A DNA stretch of 64,000 nt from an uncultured Clostridium sp. (GTDB lineage: Bacteria > Bacillota > Clostridia > Peptostreptococcales > Peptostreptococcaceae), in NCBI GenBank assembly GCA_945871955.1, contig CAMBXR010000004.1, positions 26,143 through 90,142 on the forward strand, read 5' to 3'. A model generated the notes under the pieces. The model ran no database searches, was not told the DNA's origin, and worked only from the letters and a program-made list of their open reading frames with translations. Below are positions 18,751-30,229 of the stretch, in pieces (the first letter of the stretch is position 1; the number at the start of each line of letters is the position of its first letter). The position numbers and the translations under genes are program-made.

Positions 18751-18779
18751 AATCCCAGTCTTTTCGGCTGGGATTTTTT
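18751..18779 (+). terminator. Expression-platform terminator of riboswitch 2
   Basis: AATCCCAGTCTTTTCGGCTGGGATTTTTT. Confidence 0.85.
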
Positions 18780-18843
18780 GGTAAAAATATTTTATCCACG
18801 GATATATAGTTTATAACATGAATTTTAAGAGAGGATTAATATT

Positions 18844-20373
18844 ATGGGTAAAAAAATAATGCTTCAAGGAACTGCATCAAATGTGGGAAAAAGCATAATA
18901 ACTACAGGCTTATGTAGAATATTTAAACAAGATGGTTATAAAGTAATACCATTTAAATCTCAAAATATGGCACTTAATTCTTTTATAACAAAAGAAGGGC
19001 TTGAAATGGGAAGAGCTCAAGTATCTCAAGCTGAGGCTTGTGGTATAGAACCTATTGCAGATATGAATCCCATATTATTAAAACCAAATGGTAACAATAA
19101 AAGCCAAGTCATAGTAAGAGGTAAAGTAGTAGGCGATATGTCTTCAAAAGAATATCATGAGTATAAATTACAACTTACAGAAGTACTAGGTGATATATTT
19201 GAAGAATTTGAAGAAAAATATGATGTTGTAGTAATGGAAGGTGCAGGAAGCTGTGCTGAAATTAATTTAATGGAAAGAGATATTTCCAATATGGGTATGG
19301 CAGAAATTGCCGATGCACCAGTTATTATTATTGGAGATATAGATAGAGGAGGAGTTTTTGCGTCTCTAGCAGGAACTATGTTATTACTTCCTGATGAATA
19401 TAAAAAAAGAGTGAAGGGTGTAATAATTAATAAGTTTAGAGGAAGAAAAGAACTTTTAGATTCTGGAATAAAAATGTTAGAAGATATTATAAAAGTGCCA
19501 GTCCTAGGAGTTTTACCCTATACTAATATAAAAATCGAAGAAGAAGATAGTGTGACAACTAGATTCAAACAAAAAGTTAATAAAGGTGATATACATATAG
19601 AAGTTGTAAGAACACCTCATATGTCTAACTTTACAGATTTTAATATATTTGAAACTCAAGAAGATGTAAGTTTGAGGTATGTAGATTTTGGGGAATCTTT
19701 TGGAGATCCAGATATAGTAATTATACCAGGAACAAAATCTACTATAGATGATTTAATGTTTTTAAGAAAAAATGGCTTAGAAAATCAAATAAAAGAACTT
19801 CATAGAAGAGGCAAATTAATTATAGGAATTTGTGGTGGATACCAAATGTTAGGTAAAGTGCTAAAAGATCCATATCATGTGGAAAATGACTTGGAAGAAG
19901 TTGAAGGTATTGGACTTTTAGATGTAGAGACAACTTTTGAGACGGAAAAAACTACAACACAAGTTAAGGCTATTTTAGATGAAAACTTACATGGATATCT
20001 TGAAAGTTTAAGTGGCAAAGAAGTTAGTGGATATGAAATTCATATGGGTGTAACTGAAAGAAATGAAAATAGTAATAATTTTGTTACTGTAACAGAAAAG
20101 CTTGGTCAAAAAGTAAACTACCAAGTTGGAAGTGTTAATAAAGAATGTAATGTTTTTGGAACTTATCTTCATGGAATATTTGATGATATAGATTTTACAA
20201 GAACAATATTAAATAATATAAGAAAAATGAAGAATTTAGAGCCAATTGAAAGTAATGTTAAATCATTTAAGGAGTTTAAAAATCAACAATATGATAAGTT
20301 GGCAGATTATTTAAGAGAACATTTAGATATGGAAAAAATATATGAAATAATGGAAAATTCGCTGCGCTCATAG
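18844..20373 (+). CDS. cbiP: Cobyric acid synthase CbiP/CobQ
   Basis: [50 protein letters not shown] glutaminase; C-terminus NSLRS* contributed by GC-rich repeat. Confidence 0.95.
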   Translation: MGKKIMLQGTASNVGKSIITTGLCRIFKQDGYKVIPFKSQNMALNSFITKEGLEMGRAQVSQAEACGIEPIADMNPILLKPNGNNKSQVIVRGKVVGDMSSKEYHEYKLQLTEVLGDIFEEFEEKYDVVVMEGAGSCAEINLMERDISNMGMAEIADAPVIIIGDIDRGGVFASLAGTMLLLPDEYKKRVKGVIINKFRGRKELLDSGIKMLEDIIKVPVLGVLPYTNIKIEEEDSVTTRFKQKVNKGDIHIEVVRTPHMSNFTDFNIFETQEDVSLRYVDFGESFGDPDIVIIPGTKSTIDDLMFLRKNGLENQIKELHRRGKLIIGICGGYQMLGKVLKDPYHVENDLEEVEGIGLLDVETTFETEKTTTQVKAILDENLHGYLESLSGKEVSGYEIHMGVTERNENSNNFVTVTEKLGQKVNYQVGSVNKECNVFGTYLHGIFDDIDFTRTILNNIRKMKNLEPIESNVKSFKEFKNQQYDKLADYLREHLDMEKIYEIMENSLRS

Positions 20374-20420
20374 CGCCAACGAGATGCCTTTGCTGTCGCT
20401 TCAGGCAACTCCGTTGCTTA
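20359..20420. repeat. GC-rich palindromic (REP-like) element overlapping cbiP 3' end
   Basis: TCGCTGCGCTCATAGCGCCAACGAGATGCCTTTGCTGTCGCTTCAGGCAACTCCGTTGCTTA: GCGCT-cat-AGCGC hairpin and nested CAACG..TGCCT..AGGCA..CGTTG. Confidence 0.6.
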
Positions 20421-20443
20421 AAAAATTAAATTAGGTGATAAAT

Positions 20444-21808
20444 ATGAAAAAAATATTAATTGCAGGAACAAATAGTGGAGTTGGAAAAACAACAATTTCT
20501 TTAGGAATAATGCAAGCATTGACAAAAAGAAATTTAAAAGTACAGCCTTATAAAGTGGGACCTGACTATATAGACCCTTCTTATCATACTTTCATAACTG
20601 GAAGATATTCAAGAAATCTGGATTCTTATATGTTAGATGATGAGAAGATAAAGTACATAGTAAAAAATGCTTCAAAAGATGCAGATATATCTGTAATTGA
20701 AGGTGTTATGGGATTATACGATGGATATGGAATTGATTTAAATGATTGTACAAGCTCATATACATCAAAAATGTTAAAAACACCAGTTATTTTAGTTATA
20801 AATGCAAAGGCTATGGCGGCTTCAGCTGCAGCTATGGTACTTGGATATAAAATGCTTGATGAAAATGTAAATATAGCTGGAGTTATTACAAATAACGTAA
20901 AAAGTGAATCTCATTATAATACTTTAAAAGAAGCGATTGAAAAATATACAGGTGTGGAAGTATTAGGATATTTCCCTCCAAATAAAGAGTTTTCTTTAGA
21001 ATCTAGACATTTGGGATTAATTCCATCTGTAGAAATGGATAGTCTAAAAGCTAAGTTTGATAATTTAGCTGAGGAAATAGAAAAATATATAAATATTGAT
21101 AGAATAATTGAAATAGCCGAAAGTGAAGAATTTGAATGCTCTTTTGATTTAAATGAATTTATTGATAAAAATAAAGTTAAAAACAAAATAATAGCTGTAG
21201 CTTATGATAAAGCATTTAATTTTTATTACAGAGAGAATCTAGAGCTATTTGAAAAACTGGGAATGAAAATAGAATATTTCAGCCCTATGGAAGATAAGAA
21301 ACTTCCACCTTGTGATTATGTTTACATTGGAGGAGGATTCCCAGAAATTTTTGCAAAAGAGCTACACGAAAACAAAGAAATAAGAGAAGAAATTTTTAAG
21401 GCTTATGAGAAAAACATTCCTATATATGCTGAATGTGGTGGATTAATGTACTTAGGAGAAAAACTTCAAGATAAAGAAAACAATATTTATGATATGGTGG
21501 GAATTTTCCAAGGTTGCAGTAAAATGACTTCATCTCTTAAACGTTTTGGATATTGTTTAGGAGAAGCTAAAGTAGATACAATTTTAGCTAAAAAAGATCA
21601 AATAATAAAAGGCCATGAATTCCATCATTCAATTTTTGATAGTAGTGAAGAATGTGCTTATCATATGAAAAAAGTTAAAAATAACAAAGTTGTTGATGAG
21701 TGGGAAGGTGGATATAGTAAAAAGAATACTTTAGCAACTTATTTACATACTCATTTTTATAATAATTTGGATTGCATAGCTAATTTTATAGAAAGAGGAT
21801 GTGAGTAA
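20444..21808 (+). CDS. cbiA: Cobyrinic acid a,c-diamide synthase
   Basis: MKKILIAGTNSGVGKTTISLGIMQAL, VGPDYIDPSYH, YAECGGLMYLGE; ATG 20444 with GGTGA upstream. Confidence 0.95.
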   Translation: MKKILIAGTNSGVGKTTISLGIMQALTKRNLKVQPYKVGPDYIDPSYHTFITGRYSRNLDSYMLDDEKIKYIVKNASKDADISVIEGVMGLYDGYGIDLNDCTSSYTSKMLKTPVILVINAKAMAASAAAMVLGYKMLDENVNIAGVITNNVKSESHYNTLKEAIEKYTGVEVLGYFPPNKEFSLESRHLGLIPSVEMDSLKAKFDNLAEEIEKYINIDRIIEIAESEEFECSFDLNEFIDKNKVKNKIIAVAYDKAFNFYYRENLELFEKLGMKIEYFSPMEDKKLPPCDYVYIGGGFPEIFAKELHENKEIREEIFKAYEKNIPIYAECGGLMYLGEKLQDKENNIYDMVGIFQGCSKMTSSLKRFGYCLGEAKVDTILAKKDQIIKGHEFHHSIFDSSEECAYHMKKVKNNKVVDEWEGGYSKKNTLATYLHTHFYNNLDCIANFIERGCE

Positions 21809-22763
21809 TATGAATCTTTTATCTATATATACAGGATATGTTCTTGATTTAATTATAGGAGATCCTTATTCATTTCCACATCCAGTGAGATATATTGGGA
21901 AATTAATTAGTATTGTAGAAAAACAAATTAGAAAGATAACATCGTCGGATAAAGGACTAAAAATTGCAGGTTTCTTTCTTTGGTTTATAGTTGTAGGAGT
22001 AACATTTGGTATTACAACTTTAGTGCTACAACTATTTAAATTTAATAAAGTAGCTTACTTTATTGTAAATACTATATTAATTTATACAACTTTAGCTACA
22101 AAATGCTTAAAAGATGAATCTAGCAAAATATATAAAGTATTGAAAACTGGTGACTTAGAAAAATCAAGAATTCAACTTTCATATATTGTTGGAAGAGATA
22201 CGACAAACTTAAATGAAAAAGAAATAGTAAGAGCAACAGTAGAGACTGTGGCAGAAAATACAGTTGATGGAATAATAGCTCCTCTATTTTATGGATTTAT
22301 AGGTGGGGCACCCCTTGCTATGGCATATAAAGCAGTTAATACTTTAGACTCAACTGTAGGATACAAAAACGACAAGTATTACTATCTGGGATTTGCTTCA
22401 GCCAAAATAGATGATATAGCAAATTATATACCAGCAAGACTTGGAGTTATATTATTATCTCTTGGAAGTTTATTTGCAGGATTCAATTTTAAAGATGCTT
22501 TAAAAATAGGAATAAGAGATAGAAAAAATCATAAAAGTCCTAACTGTGCATTTTCTGAAGGTGCAGTAGCAGGAGCTTTAGGAATTCAACTTGGCGGTAC
22601 TAATGTTTACTTTGGAAAAGAAGTATACAAACCAACAATTGGAGATAAAACAAGAGAAATTGAAATTGAAGATATAGTTAGAACAAATAAAATAATGTAT
22701 TCATCATCAATAATATCAATCATTATTTTTACAGTTGCTTATTATTTAGTTGTAGCATTATAA
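21801..22763 (+). CDS. cbiB: Adenosylcobinamide-phosphate synthase CbiB (start GTG 21801 or ATG 21810)
   Basis: GYVLDLIIGDPYSFPHPVRYIGKLI ... ETVAENTVDGIIAPLFYGFIGGAPLAMAYKAVNTLDSTVGYKN. Confidence 0.95.
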   Translation: MSNMNLLSIYTGYVLDLIIGDPYSFPHPVRYIGKLISIVEKQIRKITSSDKGLKIAGFFLWFIVVGVTFGITTLVLQLFKFNKVAYFIVNTILIYTTLATKCLKDESSKIYKVLKTGDLEKSRIQLSYIVGRDTTNLNEKEIVRATVETVAENTVDGIIAPLFYGFIGGAPLAMAYKAVNTLDSTVGYKNDKYYYLGFASAKIDDIANYIPARLGVILLSLGSLFAGFNFKDALKIGIRDRKNHKSPNCAFSEGAVAGALGIQLGGTNVYFGKEVYKPTIGDKTREIEIEDIVRTNKIMYSSSIISIIIFTVAYYLVVAL

Positions 22764-22777
22764 AGAAGGGAGATTGT

Positions 22778-23848
22778 ATGAAAGATTTAGGACATGGAGC
22801 TAATGTGGATTTAATGGCAAAAACTTTCAATAAAAATACAGAGGATATAATAGATTTTAGTTCCAATATAAATCCAAAAGTAGTTCCTAACTTGGAAAAA
22901 TACATTTTAGAAGGATTAAATAAGTGTAAAAGCTATCCCGATATTAATTATACGAGTTTAAGAAAAAATATTGGCCATTACATAAATATAAATCCAAATT
23001 TTATTATTCCAGGAAACGGAGCAACAGAGATAATTTATCTTCTTATGAAAAATATTAAGAAAAGATTGGCCATATTAAATCCAACTTTTTCTGAATATGA
23101 AAGAGGAGCAAAATTAAATAATTTAGAAGTCATAAGTTTTATGCTAAATAAAAATGATGAATTTAGTATAAATATGGATGAAATAGAAGAAAAAATCAAT
23201 GAATTTGACAGTTTATTTATTTGTAATCCTAACAATCCCAATGGAAAAGTTAAAAATATTGAAAAGCTACTAAAATTAATGAGTAAACATAATAAATTAT
23301 TGATAGTTGATGAAACTTTTATGGAATTTGTTTATGAAGAAGAAAAATATAGCCTAATTAAATATGTAGATAAGTATGAAAATATTTTTATTATAAAAGC
23401 AGTTACAAAATTCTTTGGAATGCCAGGACTTAGATTAGGTTATGGAGTTACAAGTAATAAAAAGTTAATTGAAGATATATATAAATATAAAGAACCTTGG
23501 ACAGTAAATTCATTTGCAGATACTTTATCAAATTATATTTTCAATGATAAAGACTATATAAATTTAAGTAAAGAATATTACATAAATGAAAGAGAATATA
23601 TGTTGAATGCTTTAAGAAAAATTAAAAACTTAGAAGTTTATGATACAGATACAAACTTTGCTTTAATTAGACTTAAAGATAAAAAAGCAGAAGAACTTAA
23701 ATTACAATTATTCAAGGAAAGTAATATTTTAATAAGAGATGCCTCTAACTTTATTGGTTTAGATGAAAATTATATTAGAATTGCAATTAAAAGTCATGAG
23801 GAAAATATAATGATTTTAAAAGAATTAAATAGAATACTGGGAGAATAG
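22778..23848 (+). CDS. cobD: L-threonine-O-3-phosphate decarboxylase (aminotransferase-like CobD)
   Basis: HGANVDLMAKTFNKNTEDIIDFSSNINPKVVP; FICNPNNPNGKV; fold-I PLP enzyme beside cbiB and pduX. Confidence 0.92.
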   Translation: MKDLGHGANVDLMAKTFNKNTEDIIDFSSNINPKVVPNLEKYILEGLNKCKSYPDINYTSLRKNIGHYININPNFIIPGNGATEIIYLLMKNIKKRLAILNPTFSEYERGAKLNNLEVISFMLNKNDEFSINMDEIEEKINEFDSLFICNPNNPNGKVKNIEKLLKLMSKHNKLLIVDETFMEFVYEEEKYSLIKYVDKYENIFIIKAVTKFFGMPGLRLGYGVTSNKKLIEDIYKYKEPWTVNSFADTLSNYIFNDKDYINLSKEYYINEREYMLNALRKIKNLEVYDTDTNFALIRLKDKKAEELKLQLFKESNILIRDASNFIGLDENYIRIAIKSHEENIMILKELNRILGE

Positions 23849-23849
23849 T

Positions 23850-24752
23850 ATGAAGTCTTATGGAATATGTCCTGCATCTTGTGGTGAATTTGTTCAAGGA
23901 ATTTTAGATAATGAAGAATATTTATCTTCTTATGCAATTGATATGTTTTCCGTTGCAAGTCTTGAAGAAAAAAAAGAAGATATTAATCTAGGATCTAAAA
24001 AATCAAGAAAAGCCATAGAAAAGGTATTTGAAAAATTTAATATTCCCATTGAGGAAAGCAAAAATATATCGTTAGATTTAAAAAGCAACATACCTATAGG
24101 CAAGGGTATGGCAAGTTCTACAGCAGATATTGGAGCAACAATTAAAGCTACATTATCAATTTTAAATAAAAAACTAAATGATGAAGAGATATCTTTGATT
24201 GCTTCTGAAATAGAACCGACAGATTCCATTATTTTATACAAGAATTCTATTTTTAATCCTATTAATGGTAGTGTGAAAAAATATTTATCTAGTTTTGATA
24301 ATGGAAGGGTGATTATTTTGGAGCCTAAGGAAATTTTAGAAACTAAAATAATAAGAAGTAATCCTAATTATATAAACATAAAGCTAGAAAATAAATCAAT
24401 TATTAAGAAATCTTTTAATTTATTGGAAAAAGGATTGAAAAATAATGATTTAAAATTAATAGGTGAGGCTTGTACTTTAAGTAGTCTAGCTAATGAAAAT
24501 ATTCATAAAAAGCCATATTTAAATGAAATTATTGAAATAAGCCAAAATATGAATGCTTATGGAGTAAATATTGCTCATAGTGGAACAGTAATTGGAATTT
24601 TAATTGATAAAAATATGGATTATGAAAGAATAATTAATCATCTTAATAACTTGCCGTTAAGTGATTATTATAAAAAAATACATTTAGCAAATATTATAGG
24701 ACAAAAAGAGCGGGAGGAACTGGAATGGAATATGTTAAAGACCCTAAAATGA
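23850..24752 (+). CDS. pduX: L-threonine kinase (GHMP kinase, PduX)
   Basis: CPASCGEFVQGILDNEEYLSSYAIDMFS; PIGKGMASSTADIGATIKA GHMP motif. Confidence 0.9.
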   Translation: MKSYGICPASCGEFVQGILDNEEYLSSYAIDMFSVASLEEKKEDINLGSKKSRKAIEKVFEKFNIPIEESKNISLDLKSNIPIGKGMASSTADIGATIKATLSILNKKLNDEEISLIASEIEPTDSIILYKNSIFNPINGSVKKYLSSFDNGRVIILEPKEILETKIIRSNPNYINIKLENKSIIKKSFNLLEKGLKNNDLKLIGEACTLSSLANENIHKKPYLNEIIEISQNMNAYGVNIAHSGTVIGILIDKNMDYERIINHLNNLPLSDYYKKIHLANIIGQKEREELEWNMLKTLK

Positions 24753-25354
24753 TAGAGGTAAAAAGTTTTGAAATTATACAAGGAATAATTGATGACATTA
24801 GACCAGGATATAAGTTTAAAAATGAAATAGAAGAGAAAATAATAAAACGTTGTATTCATACAAGTGCTGATTTCGAATATTTAGATATATTAAAAATATC
24901 TGAAACAGCAGTACAAACCATAATAAATGCACTAAAAGATGGATGTACGATTTATACAGATACAAATATGGCTCTTAGTGGAATTAATAAAATGAAATTA
25001 AATGCTTTAGGCTGTGAATATAAGTGTTTAGTGGCAGATGAGAGAGTAAAAGAATTGGCTAAAGAAAAAGGAATAACTAGATCTATGGCAGCAATAGAAG
25101 TTGCTATGAGTGAAGAAGGTAAAAAATTATTTGTATTTGGAAATGCTCCAACAGCTCTTTATAAAACTATAGAAATGGTAAACGAAGGCAAAGATGTGGA
25201 GGCTATAGTTGGTGCACCTGTAGGGTTTGTTGGTGCAGCAGAATCTAAATATGAATTAGAAAAAACTAATATACCACATATTGTAGTTCAAGGAAGAAAA
25301 GGCGGAAGTAATATAGCTGCTGCTATAATGAATGCAATCTTATATGCAATGTAG
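24725..25354 (+). CDS. cbiC: Cobalt-precorrin-8 methylmutase
   Basis: RCIHTSADFEY, YTDTNMALSGINK, GAPVGFVGAAESK, GRKGGSNIAAAIMNAI. Confidence 0.95.
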   Translation: MEYVKDPKMIEVKSFEIIQGIIDDIRPGYKFKNEIEEKIIKRCIHTSADFEYLDILKISETAVQTIINALKDGCTIYTDTNMALSGINKMKLNALGCEYKCLVADERVKELAKEKGITRSMAAIEVAMSEEGKKLFVFGNAPTALYKTIEMVNEGKDVEAIVGAPVGFVGAAESKYELEKTNIPHIVVQGRKGGSNIAAAIMNAILYAM

Positions 25355-25363
25355 GGTGTTACT

Positions 25364-26503
25364 ATGCAAGAGTATGTTTATATTGATGGAAAAAAATATA
25401 GAAGAGGATATACAACAGGTTCTTGTGCAAGTGCAGCGTCTAAAGCATCTGTGTATATGCTCTTAACTAAAGAAAAAATAGAAAATATAAATATAGATAC
25501 ACCAAAAGGAATACCTCTAACATTAAAAGTAAAAAATATTGAACTTCAGGATAACAGCGCAACTTGTTCCATTGAAAAAGATGGAGGAGATGATATTGAT
25601 GCCACACATGGTATGGATATTTTCGCAAAAGCTGAATTGATAAATAAAGAAGATGAAGATGTTATAGTAACTGGTGGAATTGGCATAGGTTTAGTAACGA
25701 AAAAAGGATTAAGTGTAGAAGTTGGAAAACATGCTATTAATCCTGTACCTATGAAAATGATCAGAAATGAAGTTGGTAGAATTTTAGGTGAAAATAATAA
25801 ATTTTTACCTAAGAATAAATCATTAAAAATAACTATCTTTGCACCTCAAGGTGTGGAAATTGCAAAGAAAACTTTTAACCCTAGATTAGGTATAGTAGGA
25901 GGAATATCTATACTTGGAACTACGGGAATTGTGGAACCTATGAGTGAAGAAGGTTGGAAAAAATCTTTATCCATAGAAATGGAAATGAAAAAAGCTCAAG
26001 GTATGGATAAAATAATCCTTGTGCCAGGAAATCATGGTGAAGAATTTATAAGAGAACACTTACAAATAGATATGAGCTACTGTGTAAGAATGAGTAACTT
26101 TGTAGGATACATGTTAAGTGAGGCCAAAAGAATAGGATTTAAAAAAATTCTTTTGGCAGGTCATATAGGTAAGTTTATAAAAATATCAGCAGGTATATTT
26201 AATACTCATAGTAAAGTTTGTGATGCTAGAAATGAAATAATGATTTCTAATTTAGCTCTAATGGGAGCGCCACTAGAATTTTTAAAAGAAATAAATGAAT
26301 GCGTTACAGCTGAGGGTGCAGTAGAAATTATAGATAAAAGTGAATATACTGACATATACAATATACTTTGTGATAAATGCAAACAAAGAGCAGAACAATA
26401 TCTACATGATGAAGTAGAAGTAGAGTTTTATATGTTTAGAATGGATAAATCTTTACTTGGAAAATCCAAAAGAGCAGATTTACTTATGGAGGAATTTAGA
26501 TGA
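25364..26503 (+). CDS. cbiD: Cobalt-precorrin-5B (C1)-methyltransferase
   Basis: RRGYTTGSCASAASKA; KDGGDDIDATHGMDI; GGISILGTTGIVEPMSEEGWKKSL. Confidence 0.96.
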   Translation: MQEYVYIDGKKYRRGYTTGSCASAASKASVYMLLTKEKIENINIDTPKGIPLTLKVKNIELQDNSATCSIEKDGGDDIDATHGMDIFAKAELINKEDEDVIVTGGIGIGLVTKKGLSVEVGKHAINPVPMKMIRNEVGRILGENNKFLPKNKSLKITIFAPQGVEIAKKTFNPRLGIVGGISILGTTGIVEPMSEEGWKKSLSIEMEMKKAQGMDKIILVPGNHGEEFIREHLQIDMSYCVRMSNFVGYMLSEAKRIGFKKILLAGHIGKFIKISAGIFNTHSKVCDARNEIMISNLALMGAPLEFLKEINECVTAEGAVEIIDKSEYTDIYNILCDKCKQRAEQYLHDEVEVEFYMFRMDKSLLGKSKRADLLMEEFR

Positions 26504-27108
26504 TTAATATTATAGGTCTAGGGCCTGGAGAATTTGATTATATAACTAAGATAGGTGAAAAGCTAATATATGCTTCTGATATTTTAATTGGAGGAAAAAG
26601 AAATTTAGAGTCTATAGAAGATTTTAATGGGGAAAAAATTATCCTTAGCAATAATCTTAAAGAAATTTTAGATTTTATAAAAAACAACCTTCATAAAAAC
26701 ATAAGTGTCATAGCATCAGGAGATCCTTCAATTTATGGAATAGGTAAATATTTATCTAATAATATTGAACATGAAAACTTAAATATAGTAAGTGGAGTAA
26801 GTTCACTTCAGTATATTTTTTCTAAAATATTTGTGGATATGAATGATGTTTATATAACAAGTAGCCATGGTAAAATACCTGACTTTGATTATATTTTATC
26901 TCACAAAAAAGTATGTATGGTTACTGATAGTAAAATTGGACCACATGAAATCTGTAGAGAAATTCAAAAGAGAAATCTTAAAAAAACAGTAGTTGTGGGA
27001 GAAAACTTATCTTATGCTAATGAAAGAATAACTATGGGAAAAGCAGAAGATATTTTAGCCATAGAAAAATTTGATATGAATGTGGTGGTGATACTAGATG
27101 AAAAATGA
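26500..27108 (+). CDS. cbiE: Cobalt-precorrin-7 (C5)-methyltransferase
   Basis: INIIGLGPGEFDYIT, ASGDPSIYGIGKYL, ISSVSS-type region; synteny with cbiT. Confidence 0.92.
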   Translation: MINIIGLGPGEFDYITKIGEKLIYASDILIGGKRNLESIEDFNGEKIILSNNLKEILDFIKNNLHKNISVIASGDPSIYGIGKYLSNNIEHENLNIVSGVSSLQYIFSKIFVDMNDVYITSSHGKIPDFDYILSHKKVCMVTDSKIGPHEICREIQKRNLKKTVVVGENLSYANERITMGKAEDILAIEKFDMNVVVILDEK

Positions 27109-27673
27109 TGAATTTATAAGAGGTAAGGTGCCCATTACAAAAGAAGAAGTAAGAGCCATCTCATTAAATAAGTTAAATTTAAAAGATGCTAAAACTTTTA
27201 TAGATGTGGGAGCAGGAACAGGAAGTATTTCCATAGAAGCTGCTTTAACTTATGATGATTTAAAAGTTATAGCTATAGAAAGAAATGATGTTGCAATAGA
27301 CTTAATAAATCAAAATGTTGAAAAATTTAATTTATCAAATGTAGAAGTGATGAAGGCCTATGCACCTATTGATTTAGATATAAAAGCTGATGGAATTTTC
27401 TTAGGTGGAACAGGAAACAATTTAGAAGAAATAATTAAATGGTCAAAAGATTTATTAGTACCAGGAGGAAGACTGGTAGCAAACTTTATATTAATAGATA
27501 ATTTTTATGATACGCTAGATCTACTAAAAAAATATAACTTTGAAAATTTAGATGTATCACAATTAAGTATAAATAAACTAGAGAAATTAGGAAGCAGAGA
27601 TTATTTTAAACCTCACAATCCTATATATATAATATCTTGTGAAAAAGGGGCAGAGAATGAAGATGATAAATAA
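27098..27673 (+). CDS. cbiT: Cobalt-precorrin-6B (C15)-methyltransferase (decarboxylating)
   Basis: [22 protein letters not shown] ... [20 protein letters not shown]-MTase motif I. Confidence 0.93.
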   Translation: MKNDEFIRGKVPITKEEVRAISLNKLNLKDAKTFIDVGAGTGSISIEAALTYDDLKVIAIERNDVAIDLINQNVEKFNLSNVEVMKAYAPIDLDIKADGIFLGGTGNNLEEIIKWSKDLLVPGGRLVANFILIDNFYDTLDLLKKYNFENLDVSQLSINKLEKLGSRDYFKPHNPIYIISCEKGAENEDDK

Positions 27674-28418
27674 AGTACATTTTGTTGGAGCAGGACCAGG
27701 AGATAAAGAGTTAATAACATTAAAAGGATATAAATTACTATCAAATGCAGATGTAGTAATTTATGCAGGATCATTAGTAAATCCAGAACTTCTTGAATAT
27801 TGTAAAGAAGGATGCGAAATACATGACAGTGCCTATATGAATTTACAAGAAATAATAGCTGTAATGGAAAAAGGAATTAAAGAAGGAAAATCAGTTGTTA
27901 GACTTCAAACTGGAGACTTCTCAATTTATGGTTCAATAAGAGAACAAGTTGAAGATTTAGCAAAATTAAATATAGATTATGATTGTACACCAGGTGTTAG
28001 TTCATTCTTAGGAGCATCATCAGCTTTAGGTGTAGAGTATACAGTACCAGAGATATCTCAATCTGTAGTAATTACTAGAATGGAAGGAAGAACTCCAGTA
28101 CCACCAAAAGAATCTATAGAGTCTTTTGCAGCTCATCAAACTTCAATGGTAATATTCCTTTCTGTTCAAGAAATAGAAAAAGTTGTAGAAAAACTAATAG
28201 CTGGAGGATATGCAAAAACTACTCCAATAGCAGTTGTGTATAAAGCAACTTGGGCAGATGAAAAAGTAGTAAAAGGAACATTAGAAGATATAGCTAAAAA
28301 AGTTAAAGATGCAGGTATAAGAAAAACTGCATTAATAATGGTTGGAGAGTTTTTAGGAAAAGAATACAATAACTCTAAATTATATGATAAGGACTTTGTA
28401 CATGAATTTAGAGGATAA
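27657..28418 (+). CDS. cbiF: Cobalt-precorrin-4 (C11)-methyltransferase
   Basis: [56 protein letters not shown] 27657 chosen. Confidence 0.95.
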   Translation: MKMINKVHFVGAGPGDKELITLKGYKLLSNADVVIYAGSLVNPELLEYCKEGCEIHDSAYMNLQEIIAVMEKGIKEGKSVVRLQTGDFSIYGSIREQVEDLAKLNIDYDCTPGVSSFLGASSALGVEYTVPEISQSVVITRMEGRTPVPPKESIESFAAHQTSMVIFLSVQEIEKVVEKLIAGGYAKTTPIAVVYKATWADEKVVKGTLEDIAKKVKDAGIRKTALIMVGEFLGKEYNNSKLYDKDFVHEFRG

Positions 28419-29478
28419 AAAAATAGCGATATTATCTATAACTAATAATGGAGGAGAACTTGCTTTAAGAATTAAAGAAATCATGAAAGATGTAGATGTA
28501 TTTTTTATTAAGAAAGATACTGATTATAAAAATGATGAAGTTATAGTTGTAAATAAGGGATTAAAAGAATTTATTCCACAAATTTTTGATAAATACGACT
28601 ACCTAGTTTTTATAATGGCAACAGGCATAGTTGTAAGAACTATAGCCCCTTTAATTATAAGTAAATTCAGTGATCCAGCAATTTTAGTTATGGATGAAAA
28701 AGGTAACAACATTATAAGTTTACTTAGTGGACATATGGGAGGAGCCAATGAAATGGCTTTATATATGAGTGATTTGCTTAACTCCCATCCTGTTATAACA
28801 ACAGCTACAGATGTAAATAAAAAATCATCTTTAGATATGATTGCGAAAAAATTAAATGGTCATATTGATGATTTTAGAGATAATGTATTAAAAATTAACT
28901 CAATGTTAGTTAATAATGAAGAAGTACATCTTTATATAGATGGAAACTATAAAATAAATCATCAAGGCTTTACTTTATATGATGAAAAAACAGATTTAGA
29001 TAAAGTAAGAAATTTAGTTGTTGTAACTAATAAAAAAGATATAAATAAAATATTAAATAAAAATATAGAAAACTTAAATGAAAAAATTATTAAAGTTACT
29101 CCAAAAGATATAGTAATTGGTGTGGGATGTAAGAAAAATACAGATTCAGACCATATGAAAAACTCACTTATAAAATTCTTAGCTGAATATAATATTGATA
29201 TTAATGCAGTAAAAGAAATTGGCAGTATAGAGATTAAAAAGGATGAAAAAGCCATAATAGATTTGGCTAAATTTTTAGATGTAAAATTTAAAACATTTAG
29301 TGTAGAAGAAATATCTAAAGTGGATTATCTATATGAAAAATCTGATTGGGTTAAAAAAAATGTAGGTGTTTACTCTGTATCAGACCCAGTAGCCCATTTA
29401 CTAAGTGAAGGAAGAGTAATAATAAATAAACAGAAATACGATGGAATTACATTTTCAATAGGGAGAATTGATATATGA
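28402..29478 (+). CDS. cbiG: Cobalt-precorrin-5A hydrolase CbiG
   Basis: [44 protein letters not shown]. Confidence 0.93.
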   Translation: MNLEDKKIAILSITNNGGELALRIKEIMKDVDVFFIKKDTDYKNDEVIVVNKGLKEFIPQIFDKYDYLVFIMATGIVVRTIAPLIISKFSDPAILVMDEKGNNIISLLSGHMGGANEMALYMSDLLNSHPVITTATDVNKKSSLDMIAKKLNGHIDDFRDNVLKINSMLVNNEEVHLYIDGNYKINHQGFTLYDEKTDLDKVRNLVVVTNKKDINKILNKNIENLNEKIIKVTPKDIVIGVGCKKNTDSDHMKNSLIKFLAEYNIDINAVKEIGSIEIKKDEKAIIDLAKFLDVKFKTFSVEEISKVDYLYEKSDWVKKNVGVYSVSDPVAHLLSEGRVIINKQKYDGITFSIGRIDI

Positions 29479-30200
29479 TATACGTTATAGGAATAGGACC
29501 AGGTTCTAGAAATCTGATGACAGAAGAAGCAATAGCAGCAATAGAAGATGCTGAAGTAATAGTTGGATACAAAACTTACATAAACTTAATAACTGAGTTT
29601 ATAGGAGATAAAGAAGTTGTTCAAAATGGAATGAGAAAAGAAATAGAAAGATGTAGGGAAGCTATAGAAATTGCTAAAACTGGTAAAAAAGTTGCAGTGA
29701 TAAGTAGTGGTGATGCTGGAATTTATGGAATGGCAGGACTTATATTAGAGCTTTTAACAAAAGAAGAAACTGATATAAAAGTTAAAGTTGTTCCAGGGGT
29801 TACAGCAAGTATAGGTGCAGCGGCAGTACTTGGTGCACCAATAATGCATGATTTTTGTCATATAAGTTTAAGTGACTTACTTACTCCATGGGAAGTTATA
29901 GAAAAAAGATTAAGATTAGCTGCAGAGGCCGACTTTGTAATTTGTTTATATAACCCAAGAAGTAAAGGTAGAAGTGAGCATTTAGCAAAAGCATTTGAAA
30001 TAATGGGCGAATTTAAAGATAAATCAACTCCAGTTGGAATAGTTAAAGATGTGGGAAGAGCTGATGAAGAAAAAATAATTTGTACATTTGATACTATGGA
30101 CTTTGAAAAAGTTGATATGACGACTATGGTTATAATAGGAAATAAGGCCACTTATATACATGATGACTTAATGATAACTCCAAGAGGTTATAATTTATAG
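29475..30200 (+). CDS. cbiH: Precorrin-3B (C17)-methyltransferase
   Basis: [67 protein letters not shown]. Confidence 0.95.
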   Translation: MIYVIGIGPGSRNLMTEEAIAAIEDAEVIVGYKTYINLITEFIGDKEVVQNGMRKEIERCREAIEIAKTGKKVAVISSGDAGIYGMAGLILELLTKEETDIKVKVVPGVTASIGAAAVLGAPIMHDFCHISLSDLLTPWEVIEKRLRLAAEADFVICLYNPRSKGRSEHLAKAFEIMGEFKDKSTPVGIVKDVGRADEEKIICTFDTMDFEKVDMTTMVIIGNKATYIHDDLMITPRGYNL

Positions 30201-30229
30201 ATAAGAAATAGCCTTAGGAGGATAAAAAG

